DNA from: Bacillota bacterium
GTDB taxonomy: Bacteria; Bacillota; Bacilli; Alicyclobacillales; Alicyclobacillaceae
DNA length: 19,033 nucleotides
Direction: 5' to 3'
NCBI GenBank assembly: GCA_021820805.1
Contig: JAKADF010000012.1
Location: 1 to 19,033 of the forward strand
The stretch's first letter is position 1; every line of letters begins with the position of its first letter. Made by a program: the position numbers and the translations under genes. Of the stretch, positions 1 through 7,277 are shown piece after piece. The notes under the pieces were generated by a model. That model was given only the letters and a program-made list of their open reading frames with translations. It was not told the DNA's origin and did no database searches.

Positions 1-45
1 ATCGAGTTGGGCCAACTGTATAAAATGTTTTAAATAGGTGATAAA

Positions 46-93
46 AAGGGTTCTTTGTATGTCTGCCTTTGATGCAGAATACAAAGAACCCTT
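46..93. terminator. Bidirectional intrinsic terminator
   Basis: A 15-bp perfect outer stem (46-60 with 79-93) continues past one bulged base into a 5-bp inner stem (62-66 with 74-78) around a 7-nt loop. On the minus strand it is followed by a run of T, and on the plus strand by an A/T stretch containing TTTTT. It probably ends both the minus-strand operon and a plus-strand gene lying outside the window. Bases 1-45 hold no gene, only a small 6-bp inverted repeat at 5-17. Confidence 0.85.
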
Positions 94-114
94 AAATAAT
101 TTTTAATATAGAAA

Positions 115-155
115 GAAGCTGCGTTTAAGAGATAGTTTCTCTTTATCGCAGCTTC
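115..155 (-). terminator. Intrinsic terminator of the acid-sugar operon
   Basis: A 9-bp GC-rich stem (115-123 with 147-155) has a second 6-bp stem inside it (127-132 with 138-143). Read on the minus strand it lies 15 nt after the dehydratase stop codon and is followed by a T-rich stretch. It forms a tandem pair with the hairpin at 46-93. Confidence 0.75.
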
Positions 156-170
156 CTTCTATAATAAAGG

Positions 171-1268
171 TTAAGCCTTGCGGAATTCTCTTAGCACTTC
201 ATCAGTAAACTTGCAACCGAGTCCTGGCGTTTGCGGCAATGTATAGTAGCCGTCTACAACACGCACTGGTTCTTCCCAGATATCAGCAATAGATTCATAG
301 CAATATTCGACCATTGGGACGTTCGGTGTTGCCGCTGCAAGTTGAACGTGCAGTTTTTGCTGAACGTTTGTATGCGGAATCACTTGCAAGTTGTAAGCAC
401 GAGCGAGTGCTGCGACATCTAACCATTCATCGATACCTGACAGCTTGGTAGCGTCTGCTTGTAAAATGTCGAGTCCCTTCATCTCGATATAATCACGAAA
501 ATCGTATTTCGTGTAAATGGTTTCACCAACGGCAATTGGAACATCCAGTGCTTCTGCCAACTGTGCATGTGCACGTTTATCAAATGGGTTCATTGGTTCT
601 TCCAGCCAGTAGATATCAAATTCCTCAAGGCGGCGGCCCCAAACCATTGCAGTTTTTAAGTCCCAAACCGTATTCACGTCTACCATGAGCCGGATTTTAT
701 CTCCAATTGCTTTGCGAACTGCCTTTACGCGCTCGTAATCTTCACGAGGATCCGGTCGTCCAAGTTTCATCTTTACAGAATCGAACCCACGTTCAATGAG
801 TGCTTTCATGTCAGAAATTAAGTCATCCGTCGACCAACTGAGCCATCCGCCATCTGTGTTGTATGCTTTAACTTTGTCTTTGCATGCGCCAAGATATTTC
901 CAAAGCGGCATACCTGCAACCTTCAAACGGATATCCCAGCATGCCTGCTCAACAGCAGATAAACCTACTCGAGAAACCCCCACTTGGCCAATGAAGTGGT
1001 TCGTGAAGTGCAGGTCACGGAGCAGTTCCTTGTGGAGAAGGGGATCACGGCCAATCATTTTTGGCACGTATACCTCGTCAATCATCACTTTGACGGCGAG
1101 CGTACCTTTTGTATAGTTCCAGTTAAATCCCCATCCAGATATATTCTCATCAGTATCTATTCGAACAGCCACAAATTCAACCGAGTCAATTGCGGATTGC
1201 GAATCAGTTATTTGACGCTGTTTAAGAGGGACATCAAGAAAATAGGTTTCCACATTCGTGATTTTCAT
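171..1268 (-). CDS. Enolase-superfamily acid-sugar dehydratase (mandelate racemase subgroup)
   Basis: A member of the mandelate racemase/muconate lactonizing enzyme family, expected to abstract the alpha-proton of an acid sugar and eliminate water to a 2-keto-3-deoxy acid in the cytoplasm. Counting from ATG 1268, the visible catalytic set is the KxK motif (K166, K168), metal ligands D197, the LEEP glutamate (about 223) and E249, and the Asp-His dyad D272 and H299. The histidine in IPHTN places it in the mandelate racemase subgroup rather than the muconate lactonizing subgroup. At 365 aa it has a normal length. The ATG at 1268 is preferred to the upstream in-frame TTG at 1283 because GGAG at 1278-1281 lies 9 nt upstream of it. 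It is last in a three-gene operon, 26 nt after the FAH gene. The substrate (pentonate or hexarate) cannot be read from sequence. Confidence 0.88.
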   Translation of the reverse strand: MKITNVETYFLDVPLKQRQITDSQSAIDSVEFVAVRIDTDENISGWGFNWNYTKGTLAVKVMIDEVYVPKMIGRDPLLHKELLRDLHFTNHFIGQVGVSRVGLSAVEQACWDIRLKVAGMPLWKYLGACKDKVKAYNTDGGWLSWSTDDLISDMKALIERGFDSVKMKLGRPDPREDYERVKAVRKAIGDKIRLMVDVNTVWDLKTAMVWGRRLEEFDIYWLEEPMNPFDKRAHAQLAEALDVPIAVGETIYTKYDFRDYIEMKGLDILQADATKLSGIDEWLDVAALARAYNLQVIPHTNVQQKLHVQLAAATPNVPMVEYCYESIADIWEEPVRVVDGYYTLPQTPGLGCKFTDEVLREFRKA

Positions 1269-1294
1269 CAAGAACATCTCCAATTTTACGGTTT

Positions 1295-2182
1295 TTAAGC
1301 AATAATACCTGTCAATGTACCGATGGCATCGATTGAAATATCGATTTGATCTCCAGGAGCGAGTGTGAATTCGTCAGGAGGAACAATGCATGTGCCAGTA
1401 AGTAAAACAGTTCCTTGCGGAATCGGGTTATCTCGTAACAAATAAGTGATAAGTTCAGGGATTGTTCGTTTTAGTTGTTTAACCTTGACTTCATCTGAAA
1501 ATACGACTTTACCTTCTCTAGTAATGGATAAAGAAAGGGACCATGACAGCGGGTCTTCTTCACCAGTGTTCCAAAGCAAGCATGGGCCAACCGAGCAGCT
1601 GCCGGCAAAGATCTTAGCTTGTGGAAGATAAAGTGGATTTTCGCCTTCAATATCACGTGAACTTAAGTCGTCGCCAAGTGTCCAACCAATCACGTCACCT
1701 GTGGAAGAGACAACAACACCGAGTTCAGGTTCTGGAACCATCCATTTAGAATCATTGCGAAGATGGAGTTCACGGCCTGGAGCAACAAGACGGTCATATG
1801 TGGATTTAAAGAATAGCTCCGGGCGTTCACCGTCATAAACGCGATCGTAAACACTATCCTTTAAAACAGTTTCTGCATTTCTAGCTTCTCTGCTTCTTTC
1901 ATAGGTAACACCAGCAGCCCAGACTTCCTTTGATGCCGTAGGTGGAAGCAATTCGCCTTTTTGCAAAAGATTTTGATAGTCATAAGAAAATGCACTTTGT
2001 TTGGCTAGTTGTTCCAAGGATTCTTTTGGACTTAGACCTAGCGCTTTCAAAGTTGTCCAAGCAGTGACTGGGTCAGTCCAGTGTGCCAGCACGCTTGTTA
2101 AATCAACAACTTGATTTCCTTGAACGAGGCCAAGGCGCGGTTCCCTGGTATTCGGATCCTGAAATCTTACTGTTTTCAACAT
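1295..2182 (-). CDS. FAH-family 2-keto-3-deoxy-acid dehydratase/hydrolase
   Basis: A fumarylacetoacetate hydrolase-fold enzyme of 295 aa. The metal-binding pattern is visible as E151 and E153 in the PEPE motif and D172 in GDDLSSRD, followed by the GENPLYLPQAK stretch. From memory, that stretch is typical of 2-keto-3-deoxypentonate dehydratases (AraD1/XylX-like) and related diketo-acid hydrolases. In this operon the likeliest role is dehydration of a 2-keto-3-deoxy acid, made by the dehydratase downstream, to alpha-ketoglutarate semialdehyde for the dehydrogenase upstream. AAGGAG lies 8 nt before ATG 2182, and the gap to the preceding gene is 18 nt. The alternative is cleavage of a 2,4-diketo-3-deoxy acid, as in the fuconate and rhamnonate routes. 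Family certain, substrate inferred. Confidence 0.82.
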   Translation of the reverse strand: MLKTVRFQDPNTREPRLGLVQGNQVVDLTSVLAHWTDPVTAWTTLKALGLSPKESLEQLAKQSAFSYDYQNLLQKGELLPPTASKEVWAAGVTYERSREARNAETVLKDSVYDRVYDGERPELFFKSTYDRLVAPGRELHLRNDSKWMVPEPELGVVVSSTGDVIGWTLGDDLSSRDIEGENPLYLPQAKIFAGSCSVGPCLLWNTGEEDPLSWSLSLSITREGKVVFSDEVKVKQLKRTIPELITYLLRDNPIPQGTVLLTGTCIVPPDEFTLAPGDQIDISIDAIGTLTGIIA

Positions 2183-2200
2183 AGGCTACACTCCTTATGT

Positions 2201-3640
2201 TTATAGTCCATAAAACATGGCGCATGTCTTGATTTGACTGTAGAAATCAAGTGCTGCCGTTCCTTGTTCCCTGCTGTGTGAGCTTGAACTCTTCATGCCT
2301 CCAAACGGTGATTGATACTCAACGCCTGAAGTTTCCAGATTCACACGTACCATCCCGGCTTTAGCTTGATTCATGAATTTGAGTGCTTTGTTTAGATCGT
2401 TAGTGAATATAGAAGCGCTAAGTCCATACACAGTCTTGTTGCACAAGTCGACAGCTTCATCGAAGCTGTCAGCAGGAAGAAGGCTGATAACGGGGCCGAA
2501 TATCTCATCTTGCACCAGTTTATCGTTTACATCGACGTCAGATACGACGATAGGAGCAACATAATGGCCGCTTTCTGGGTCAACTGTGATTTTGCCTTCT
2601 TGTACAATCGTTGCTTGGCGATGCGCGTGTTCAACAAAGGTGTTAACCTTGTTTTTTTGTGCCGCTGAAACAACTGGGCCGAGATAGGAAGAAGCATTTT
2701 GTGCCGGGCCAACAACTAGTTTCGAAACGCTGGACGCAAGGCCAAGAAGAAGTTGTTCGTACATATCTCTATGTACAATAACTCTACTTGTAGCAGTGCA
2801 TTTTTGTCCAGCAAATCGGAAAGCGCCACCTATGATTGCAGGGATTGTATTTGATAAATCAGCATCGTTCAAAACGACGGCCGCGTTCTTTCCGCCCATT
2901 TCTGTTTGATACTTGATGTTTCTCTTGGCACAACTTATGGCAACGTGCCTACCAGTTGCAGCAGAGCCTGTAAAACTCACGCCGTCAAGAGGTGCCTCAT
3001 CGAGTAAAGCCTGTCCAACAGTTTTCCCCTCGCCAACCACGAGGTTTAATACTCCCAATGGAAGTTTTGCCTCAGAGAAAATCTCCGCAAGCCGAGTAGC
3101 TGTAAGAGACGAAAGTTCAGATGGCTTCCAAATGATTGTGTTACCGCAGAGCAAAGCTGGAGCCATTTTCCAAATCGGTATTGCAACAGGAAAGTTCCAT
3201 GGAGTAATAATACCGACGATTCCAAGTGGTACTCGTGATGTATATTGCAATACACTTGCCTGTGTTGATGGAATGACTGAGCCTGTCGTACGCATGCCTT
3301 CTGCTGCGTAATAACGCAAAATATCAATTCCTCTGCGAATCTCACCGCGCATTTCATTTATTGGTTTACCAACTTCTTTACTCGCAAGCGTTGCGAGTTC
3401 GTCCAGCTGTGATAATAGCGCATCTGCTGCAAGACTTAAATACTCTGCGCGTTTTGGGTATGTCAAGCTGGACCAGTTTGGTAGAGCTGATTGTGCTGCC
3501 ACAGAGGCTTGGCGAACGTCGACCGCTTCTGAAAAATGAATTATCCCTACGTATTCCTTAATATTGGAGGGATTACTGATTGGCGCGGCAGATCCTTTTG
3601 GGATATACCATTCTCCACCAATCCAGTTGCGACTATCCAA
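2201..3640 (-). CDS. Aldehyde dehydrogenase, probable alpha-ketoglutarate semialdehyde dehydrogenase
   Basis: A 479-aa NAD(P)-dependent aldehyde dehydrogenase with every key residue in place: N149 in TPWNFP, K172 in WKPSE, general base E247 in QTEMGGK, nucleophile C281 in AGQKC, and the EIFGPV motif. It resembles the YcbD/GucD type that oxidises alpha-ketoglutarate semialdehyde to alpha-ketoglutarate at the end of the glucarate and pentonate routes. It starts with TTG at 3640, chosen because GAGGAGG lies 8 nt upstream and no better start is seen. It is the first gene of the operon and is expressed from the sigma-54 promoter at 3706-3722, which gives a leader of about 55 nt. Substrate is assigned from family resemblance plus context. 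Confidence 0.88.
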   Translation of the reverse strand: MDSRNWIGGEWYIPKGSAAPISNPSNIKEYVGIIHFSEAVDVRQASVAAQSALPNWSSLTYPKRAEYLSLAADALLSQLDELATLASKEVGKPINEMRGEIRRGIDILRYYAAEGMRTTGSVIPSTQASVLQYTSRVPLGIVGIITPWNFPVAIPIWKMAPALLCGNTIIWKPSELSSLTATRLAEIFSEAKLPLGVLNLVVGEGKTVGQALLDEAPLDGVSFTGSAATGRHVAISCAKRNIKYQTEMGGKNAAVVLNDADLSNTIPAIIGGAFRFAGQKCTATSRVIVHRDMYEQLLLGLASSVSKLVVGPAQNASSYLGPVVSAAQKNKVNTFVEHAHRQATIVQEGKITVDPESGHYVAPIVVSDVDVNDKLVQDEIFGPVISLLPADSFDEAVDLCNKTVYGLSASIFTNDLNKALKFMNQAKAGMVRVNLETSGVEYQSPFGGMKSSSSHSREQGTAALDFYSQIKTCAMFYGL

Positions 3641-3681
3641 AGTTGTTTCCTCCTCGTTTCGTCATGACTATTTTCCTTTGA

Positions 3682-3695
3682 ATCGGATATCCGAT
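3682..3695. repeat. 14-bp perfect palindrome at the predicted transcription start
   Basis: ATCGGATATCCGAT is a perfect palindrome. It lies 12 nt or more downstream of the GC of the minus-strand sigma-54 promoter, so it overlaps or directly follows the predicted start of the enzyme operon transcript. That is a classical position for a repressor operator. No protein can be assigned, since the only local regulator is an activator and its better operator candidate is at 3748-3770. Confidence 0.45.
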
Positions 3696-3705
3696 ATATC
3701 ATTTA

Positions 3706-3722
3706 TGCAAAAACCATGCCAA
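3706..3722 (-). promoter_or_regulatory. Sigma-54 (-24/-12) promoter of the enzyme operon
   Basis: On the minus strand the site reads TTGGCATGGTTTTTGCA. It matches the consensus YTGGCAYGRNNNTTGCW at every position, with GG and GC exactly 10 bp apart. It lies 66 nt upstream of the TTG start of the aldehyde dehydrogenase, and an enhancer-binding protein of the sigma-54 class is encoded immediately divergent from it. Confidence 0.9.
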
Positions 3723-3747
3723 TCACAGGGACAATTTTTTCGATTCT

Positions 3748-3770
3748 TAATGTTTCAAAAAGAAACATTA
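3748..3770. promoter_or_regulatory. Inverted repeat, likely operator of the PrpR-like activator
   Basis: A perfect 9-bp inverted repeat, TAATGTTTC-N5-GAAACATTA. Its centre is about 64 bp upstream of the predicted start of the sigma-54 transcript on the minus strand. It also covers the -35 position of the probable promoter of the regulator gene on the plus strand. Such a site could serve both as activator binding site for the operon and as an autoregulatory operator. No second copy was found near the promoter at 5702-5718. Confidence 0.6.
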
Positions 3771-3780
3771 GTGTTACAAT
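3752..3780 (+). promoter_or_regulatory. Probable sigma-A promoter of the regulator gene
   Basis: An extended -10 element, TGTTACAAT (3772-3780), lies 17 bp after a weak -35, GTTTCA (3752-3757), that sits inside the inverted repeat. The predicted transcript starts just ahead of the ribosome binding site. The weak -35 and its overlap with the operator suggest the gene is expressed at a low, self-controlled level. Confidence 0.5.
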
Positions 3781-3804
3781 TTGAAATGGGAGGCGGAGGG
3801 CAGA

Positions 3805-5685
3805 ATGCGGATTGTAATTGTGGCTCCTTATGAAAAGTTAGCGATGGATGCTAAGCAAGTGTGCCGTCGCTATGGTGAAAATATAGAAGTAATTATGGGG
3901 AGAATGAATGCAGGAATTGAGCAAGGTAAACAAGCAGTAATTGATGGGGCGGATGTCTTAATTAGCCGTGGCGGAACATGGGTAAAGCTTTGTGAACAAG
4001 TTAAAGTTCCAGTAATTGAGATAGCGGTTACACCTTACGATGTTTTACGTACTTTAGCTGTTGCTAAAAGTACTGGTACACGGTTTGGGATTGCTGGCTT
4101 TTTTAACGTGATTGAAAGTGTTCCTGAATGGTCTGATTTACTTCGAGTCCCTATTGTTCCAATTGAAATAAAAAATGATGGTCCCGCGGCATGGCGGCAA
4201 GTTAAGGAAATTGTGAAAAAAGAAAAATTGGATTGCATACTCGGAGATTCAAGCGTTGTGGAACATGCTGCTGATATCGGTGTCCCGGGGGTATTGATTG
4301 AATCTGGAAAGGAAGCAATATGGGCTGCAGTTCAAGAGGCAAAACGAATTATTCAAGTAAAAGTTAGTGAGCAAAAAAAGAATGTACCTCTTCACTCTGC
4401 ACTTAATTCAGCGCAGTTTGGGTTAATTATGATTGAGGATGACTACATATTCTATGCGAATCGGACAGCTCAAACTTTACTCGAAGCGAACCTGCCAGAA
4501 CGAGCAGAAATTAAAAGGTATCTTCCTCAAGAATTATACCATTTCTTAAAAGATACAAACGAAGAACCGCAAACTGATGTTTTTCAAATCAGCGGTGAAA
4601 TGTGGGCTGTTGAGTGCACAGACTTAGGCGCAGGCAAACTGCTCGTAACACTTCATAAAATTGATAATTTACGCGAGATAACCGCAAACTCTCGAAAGAA
4701 AAATTTATCGTCTGGCTATAGGGCACGGTATACATTTGGAAATCTAATTGGTCATTCAGAGTCGATGCAGGCAACCCTTAGTAGAGCTATTGAATTTTCT
4801 AAAACAGATTTTTCTGTGTTAATCGTCGGCGAAACAGGGACCGGAAAGGAAGTATTAGCCCAGTCTATTCATAATTCCAGTTCACGCTCTGACGGGCCGT
4901 TTGTTGCAATTAATTGTGGTGCGTTGCCGGAACAATTGCTGGAAAGTGAACTTTTTGGGTATGAGGAAGGCGCTTTCACAGGAGCAAAGCGCGGCGGGAA
5001 ACCAGGTATATTCGAGATGGCATCGGGAGGTACCGTATTTCTTGATGAAATTGGTGAGACCACTTTGCAAGTTCAACAAAGGTTGCTGCGTGTTCTCCAA
5101 GAGCGAGAAGTCATGAGAGTCGGCAGTGAACGTATTGTTCCCGTAAACGTCCGTGTAATCGCCGCAACAAATCGTTCATTATGGGAGTTAAGTGAAAAAG
5201 GACTGTTCCGTAAAGATCTTTTGTTTAGGTTGGATACTTTGCGGCTAAATACACCTTCACTTCGAACACGCCCGGAAGATATTCCGGAACTTGTAGATCA
5301 TTTACTGCTTGAATGTTGGTATGAAAATAGCGGCGTTGGTGCAAAAGTGCGGATTGACCCAGAAGCTTACGAACTTCTTTCGAAATATGATTGGCCGGGA
5401 AACGTCCGTGAATTAAAGAATATGGTAGATTATCTTTTTGCTACATCTAAGAACGGTATAATCGGTATTTCGGCTATACAGGAATGGTTGAATCTAAAAA
5501 TGTTAGATTCCCCCAGCCGCACTACAGTTCCAACATTCCCCAAGAATTGGACCCTTGAGCAAATTGAGCAATGGGCTATTGAACGTACGTTAAAGTGGAC
5601 AAATGGTGATATTTCCAAGGCCGCTTCGCGCCTCGGCATAAGCAGAACGACGATTTGGCGCAGGTTGAAGGATTTAGAACAGTAA
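3805..5685 (+). CDS. Sigma-54-dependent activator with PrpR-type N-terminal sensor domain
   Basis: A 626-aa enhancer-binding protein. Residues 1 to about 190 form a PrpR_N-type ligand-sensing domain (ISRGGT and VPVIEI motifs). A PAS-like segment follows at roughly 195-290, then the AAA+ domain with Walker A GETGTGKE near 341, the sigma-54 contact loop GAFTGA at 389-394 and Walker B VFLDEIGE near 411. The C-terminus is a Fis-type helix-turn-helix (DISKAASRLGISRTTIWRRL). ATG 3805 is preferred to the in-frame TTG at 3781 because GGGAGG and GGAGGG lie just upstream of it. The gene is flanked by two perfect sigma-54 promoters, so it most likely activates the divergent enzyme operon and the transporter downstream in response to an acid sugar or a pathway intermediate. 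The ligand is unknown. Confidence 0.93.
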   Translation: MRIVIVAPYEKLAMDAKQVCRRYGENIEVIMGRMNAGIEQGKQAVIDGADVLISRGGTWVKLCEQVKVPVIEIAVTPYDVLRTLAVAKSTGTRFGIAGFFNVIESVPEWSDLLRVPIVPIEIKNDGPAAWRQVKEIVKKEKLDCILGDSSVVEHAADIGVPGVLIESGKEAIWAAVQEAKRIIQVKVSEQKKNVPLHSALNSAQFGLIMIEDDYIFYANRTAQTLLEANLPERAEIKRYLPQELYHFLKDTNEEPQTDVFQISGEMWAVECTDLGAGKLLVTLHKIDNLREITANSRKKNLSSGYRARYTFGNLIGHSESMQATLSRAIEFSKTDFSVLIVGETGTGKEVLAQSIHNSSSRSDGPFVAINCGALPEQLLESELFGYEEGAFTGAKRGGKPGIFEMASGGTVFLDEIGETTLQVQQRLLRVLQEREVMRVGSERIVPVNVRVIAATNRSLWELSEKGLFRKDLLFRLDTLRLNTPSLRTRPEDIPELVDHLLLECWYENSGVGAKVRIDPEAYELLSKYDWPGNVRELKNMVDYLFATSKNGIIGISAIQEWLNLKMLDSPSRTTVPTFPKNWTLEQIEQWAIERTLKWTNGDISKAASRLGISRTTIWRRLKDLEQ

Positions 5686-5701
5686 GACTACTCGCGCTAA
5701 T

Positions 5702-5718
5702 TTGGCATGATTATTGCT
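5702..5718 (+). promoter_or_regulatory. Sigma-54 (-24/-12) promoter of the transporter gene
   Basis: TTGGCATGATTATTGCT matches YTGGCAYGRNNNTTGCW at every position, with GG (5704-5705) and GC (5716-5717) 10 bp apart. It begins 16 nt after the regulator's stop codon. The predicted start near 5729 gives a leader of about 105 nt before the transporter ATG. I see no obvious activator binding site next to it, so activation may use the site at 3748-3770 at a distance or a site within the regulator gene. Confidence 0.88.
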
Positions 5719-5834
5719 ATTACCTTACTTCGCTCGCACAAAACTAATTGGGGCATGCTCTTGGAGAATGCAGAGTGGATCGCAAGAAGAAACCGCTTGC
5801 ATCAACACCCAAAAATAAAAAAGGAGGAAAGTGA

Positions 5835-7160
5835 ATGAGCTCAATTAGTATTACAACACGTCCAAAGAGGACGAATGCACGCTGGGTCATTGCATTTTTT
5901 ATGTGGGCAGCTATTGCAATCAATTATCTTGATCGCAGCAATTTGTCTGCAGCTGCACCTATCATCTCTAAACAATTTCATATTAGTGCAGGTATGATGG
6001 GGATTATTTTGTCAGCGTTTTCTTGGTCATATACAGTATTTCAAATTCCATCTGGTTGGTTTGCTGACAGGATTGGGCATCGTGTGTCATTAGCATTTGC
6101 TGTTGCTTGGTGGTCGATTATGACAGCGGCGATGGCAGTTGCCCGTGGCGCTACCAGCCTGATTTGGGTTCGTGTGTTGCTTGGTTTAGGAGAGGCTGGT
6201 GCGTATCCGTCTAATGCCGGAGTCACAGCGAAATGGTTTCCGGACAAAGAAAGAACCAGAGCTTCTGCAATTTTTGACAGTGGTTCGAAAGTTGGTACTG
6301 CAATCGCAATGCCGCTTATCGTAATCCTTATTTCCTCCTTCGGTTGGCAAACACCGTTTGTCATTTCGGGTGGTATAGGGATTCTCTGGGCTATTTTATG
6401 GATTTGGTATTATCGTGATCCAGAAAGACATAAGTATGCTAACGAAGCTGAGATTAAGTATATTCGAGAAGGCCAAAAGAAGCATGATGGAATCCAAAGC
6501 GGTGCACCAATGCCTTGGTACGCTTTATTCCGTTATCGCAACATCTTAGCAATGGCAGTAGGGTTTTTCACACTGAACTATGCTATCTACTTCTTTATTA
6601 CATGGTTCCCGTCTTACCTTGTTGAAGCTCGTGGGATGAAAATGATGACGATGGGATTTGTTGCGATGATTCCACCGTTATGCGGTCTTGTTGCAGAACT
6701 ATTCGCAGGTTATATGGCTGATAAATTATACGCTCGTGGAATGTCATTAACTGCAGTACGCAAGTGGAACTTAGTTGGCGGAATGTTTGTTGCTACTTCA
6801 ATCGCGTTTGCAGGCCTAGTACAATCTGCAGCGTGGTCAATCGTATTATTATCAATTTCATATGCGGGTCTTGAATTCGCAGCAAGTGCAATCTGGTCCT
6901 TACCAGGTGATGTTGCGCCAGAGAACATGACATCTATCGTAGGCGGTATTCAAAACTGTGTGTCTAACATTGCAGGTATTCTTGGACCAATCGTCACAGG
7001 GGTTATCGTCGCGACAATGCATTCGTTCATCCCTGCGCTAATTCTGTCCGGTGTTATCACCTTGATTGGAGCAGCTACTTATCTATTCTGGCTGGGTAAG
7101 GTCGAGCCAATTAAGCCAAAGGTGAGCAAAAACTCTGGAGCAGACAATTTTGCATTGTAA
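5835..7160 (+). CDS. MFS transporter, anion:cation symporter family, probable sugar-acid importer
   Basis: A 441-aa polytopic membrane protein with about 12 hydrophobic segments. The MFS signature GWFADRIGHR lies between the second and third membrane segments, and the N-terminal WVIAFFMWAAIAINYLDRSNLSAAAP stretch (quoted only as the region around residues 18-42, key residues NYLDR) is typical of the ACS family that includes glucarate, galactonate and hexuronate transporters. It should carry the substrate of the catabolic operon across the cytoplasmic membrane with protons. AAGGAGG lies 7 nt before ATG 5835, and the sigma-54 promoter precedes it. The gene stands alone and ends in the shared terminator at 7196-7227. 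Specificity within the family cannot be decided from sequence. Confidence 0.9.
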   Translation: MSSISITTRPKRTNARWVIAFFMWAAIAINYLDRSNLSAAAPIISKQFHISAGMMGIILSAFSWSYTVFQIPSGWFADRIGHRVSLAFAVAWWSIMTAAMAVARGATSLIWVRVLLGLGEAGAYPSNAGVTAKWFPDKERTRASAIFDSGSKVGTAIAMPLIVILISSFGWQTPFVISGGIGILWAILWIWYYRDPERHKYANEAEIKYIREGQKKHDGIQSGAPMPWYALFRYRNILAMAVGFFTLNYAIYFFITWFPSYLVEARGMKMMTMGFVAMIPPLCGLVAELFAGYMADKLYARGMSLTAVRKWNLVGGMFVATSIAFAGLVQSAAWSIVLLSISYAGLEFAASAIWSLPGDVAPENMTSIVGGIQNCVSNIAGILGPIVTGVIVATMHSFIPALILSGVITLIGAATYLFWLGKVEPIKPKVSKNSGADNFAL

Positions 7161-7195
7161 TCTTCTTTAACAAAATAGTTTAATTAAGGGAAACG

Positions 7196-7227
7196 AAAGC
7201 GCCGCAATTCAGAAATGCGGCGCTTTT
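7196..7227. terminator. Bidirectional intrinsic terminator between convergent genes
   Basis: An 11-bp perfect stem (7196-7206 with 7216-7226), AAAGCGCCGCA against its complement, with a 9-nt loop. T runs follow on both strands. It serves the transporter gene on the plus strand and the Ldh_2-family gene on the minus strand. Confidence 0.88.
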
Positions 7228-7277
7228 CAGTATTCCAGAACATAAAATAGGTTCAAATGTACAATTTATAGAGATTT

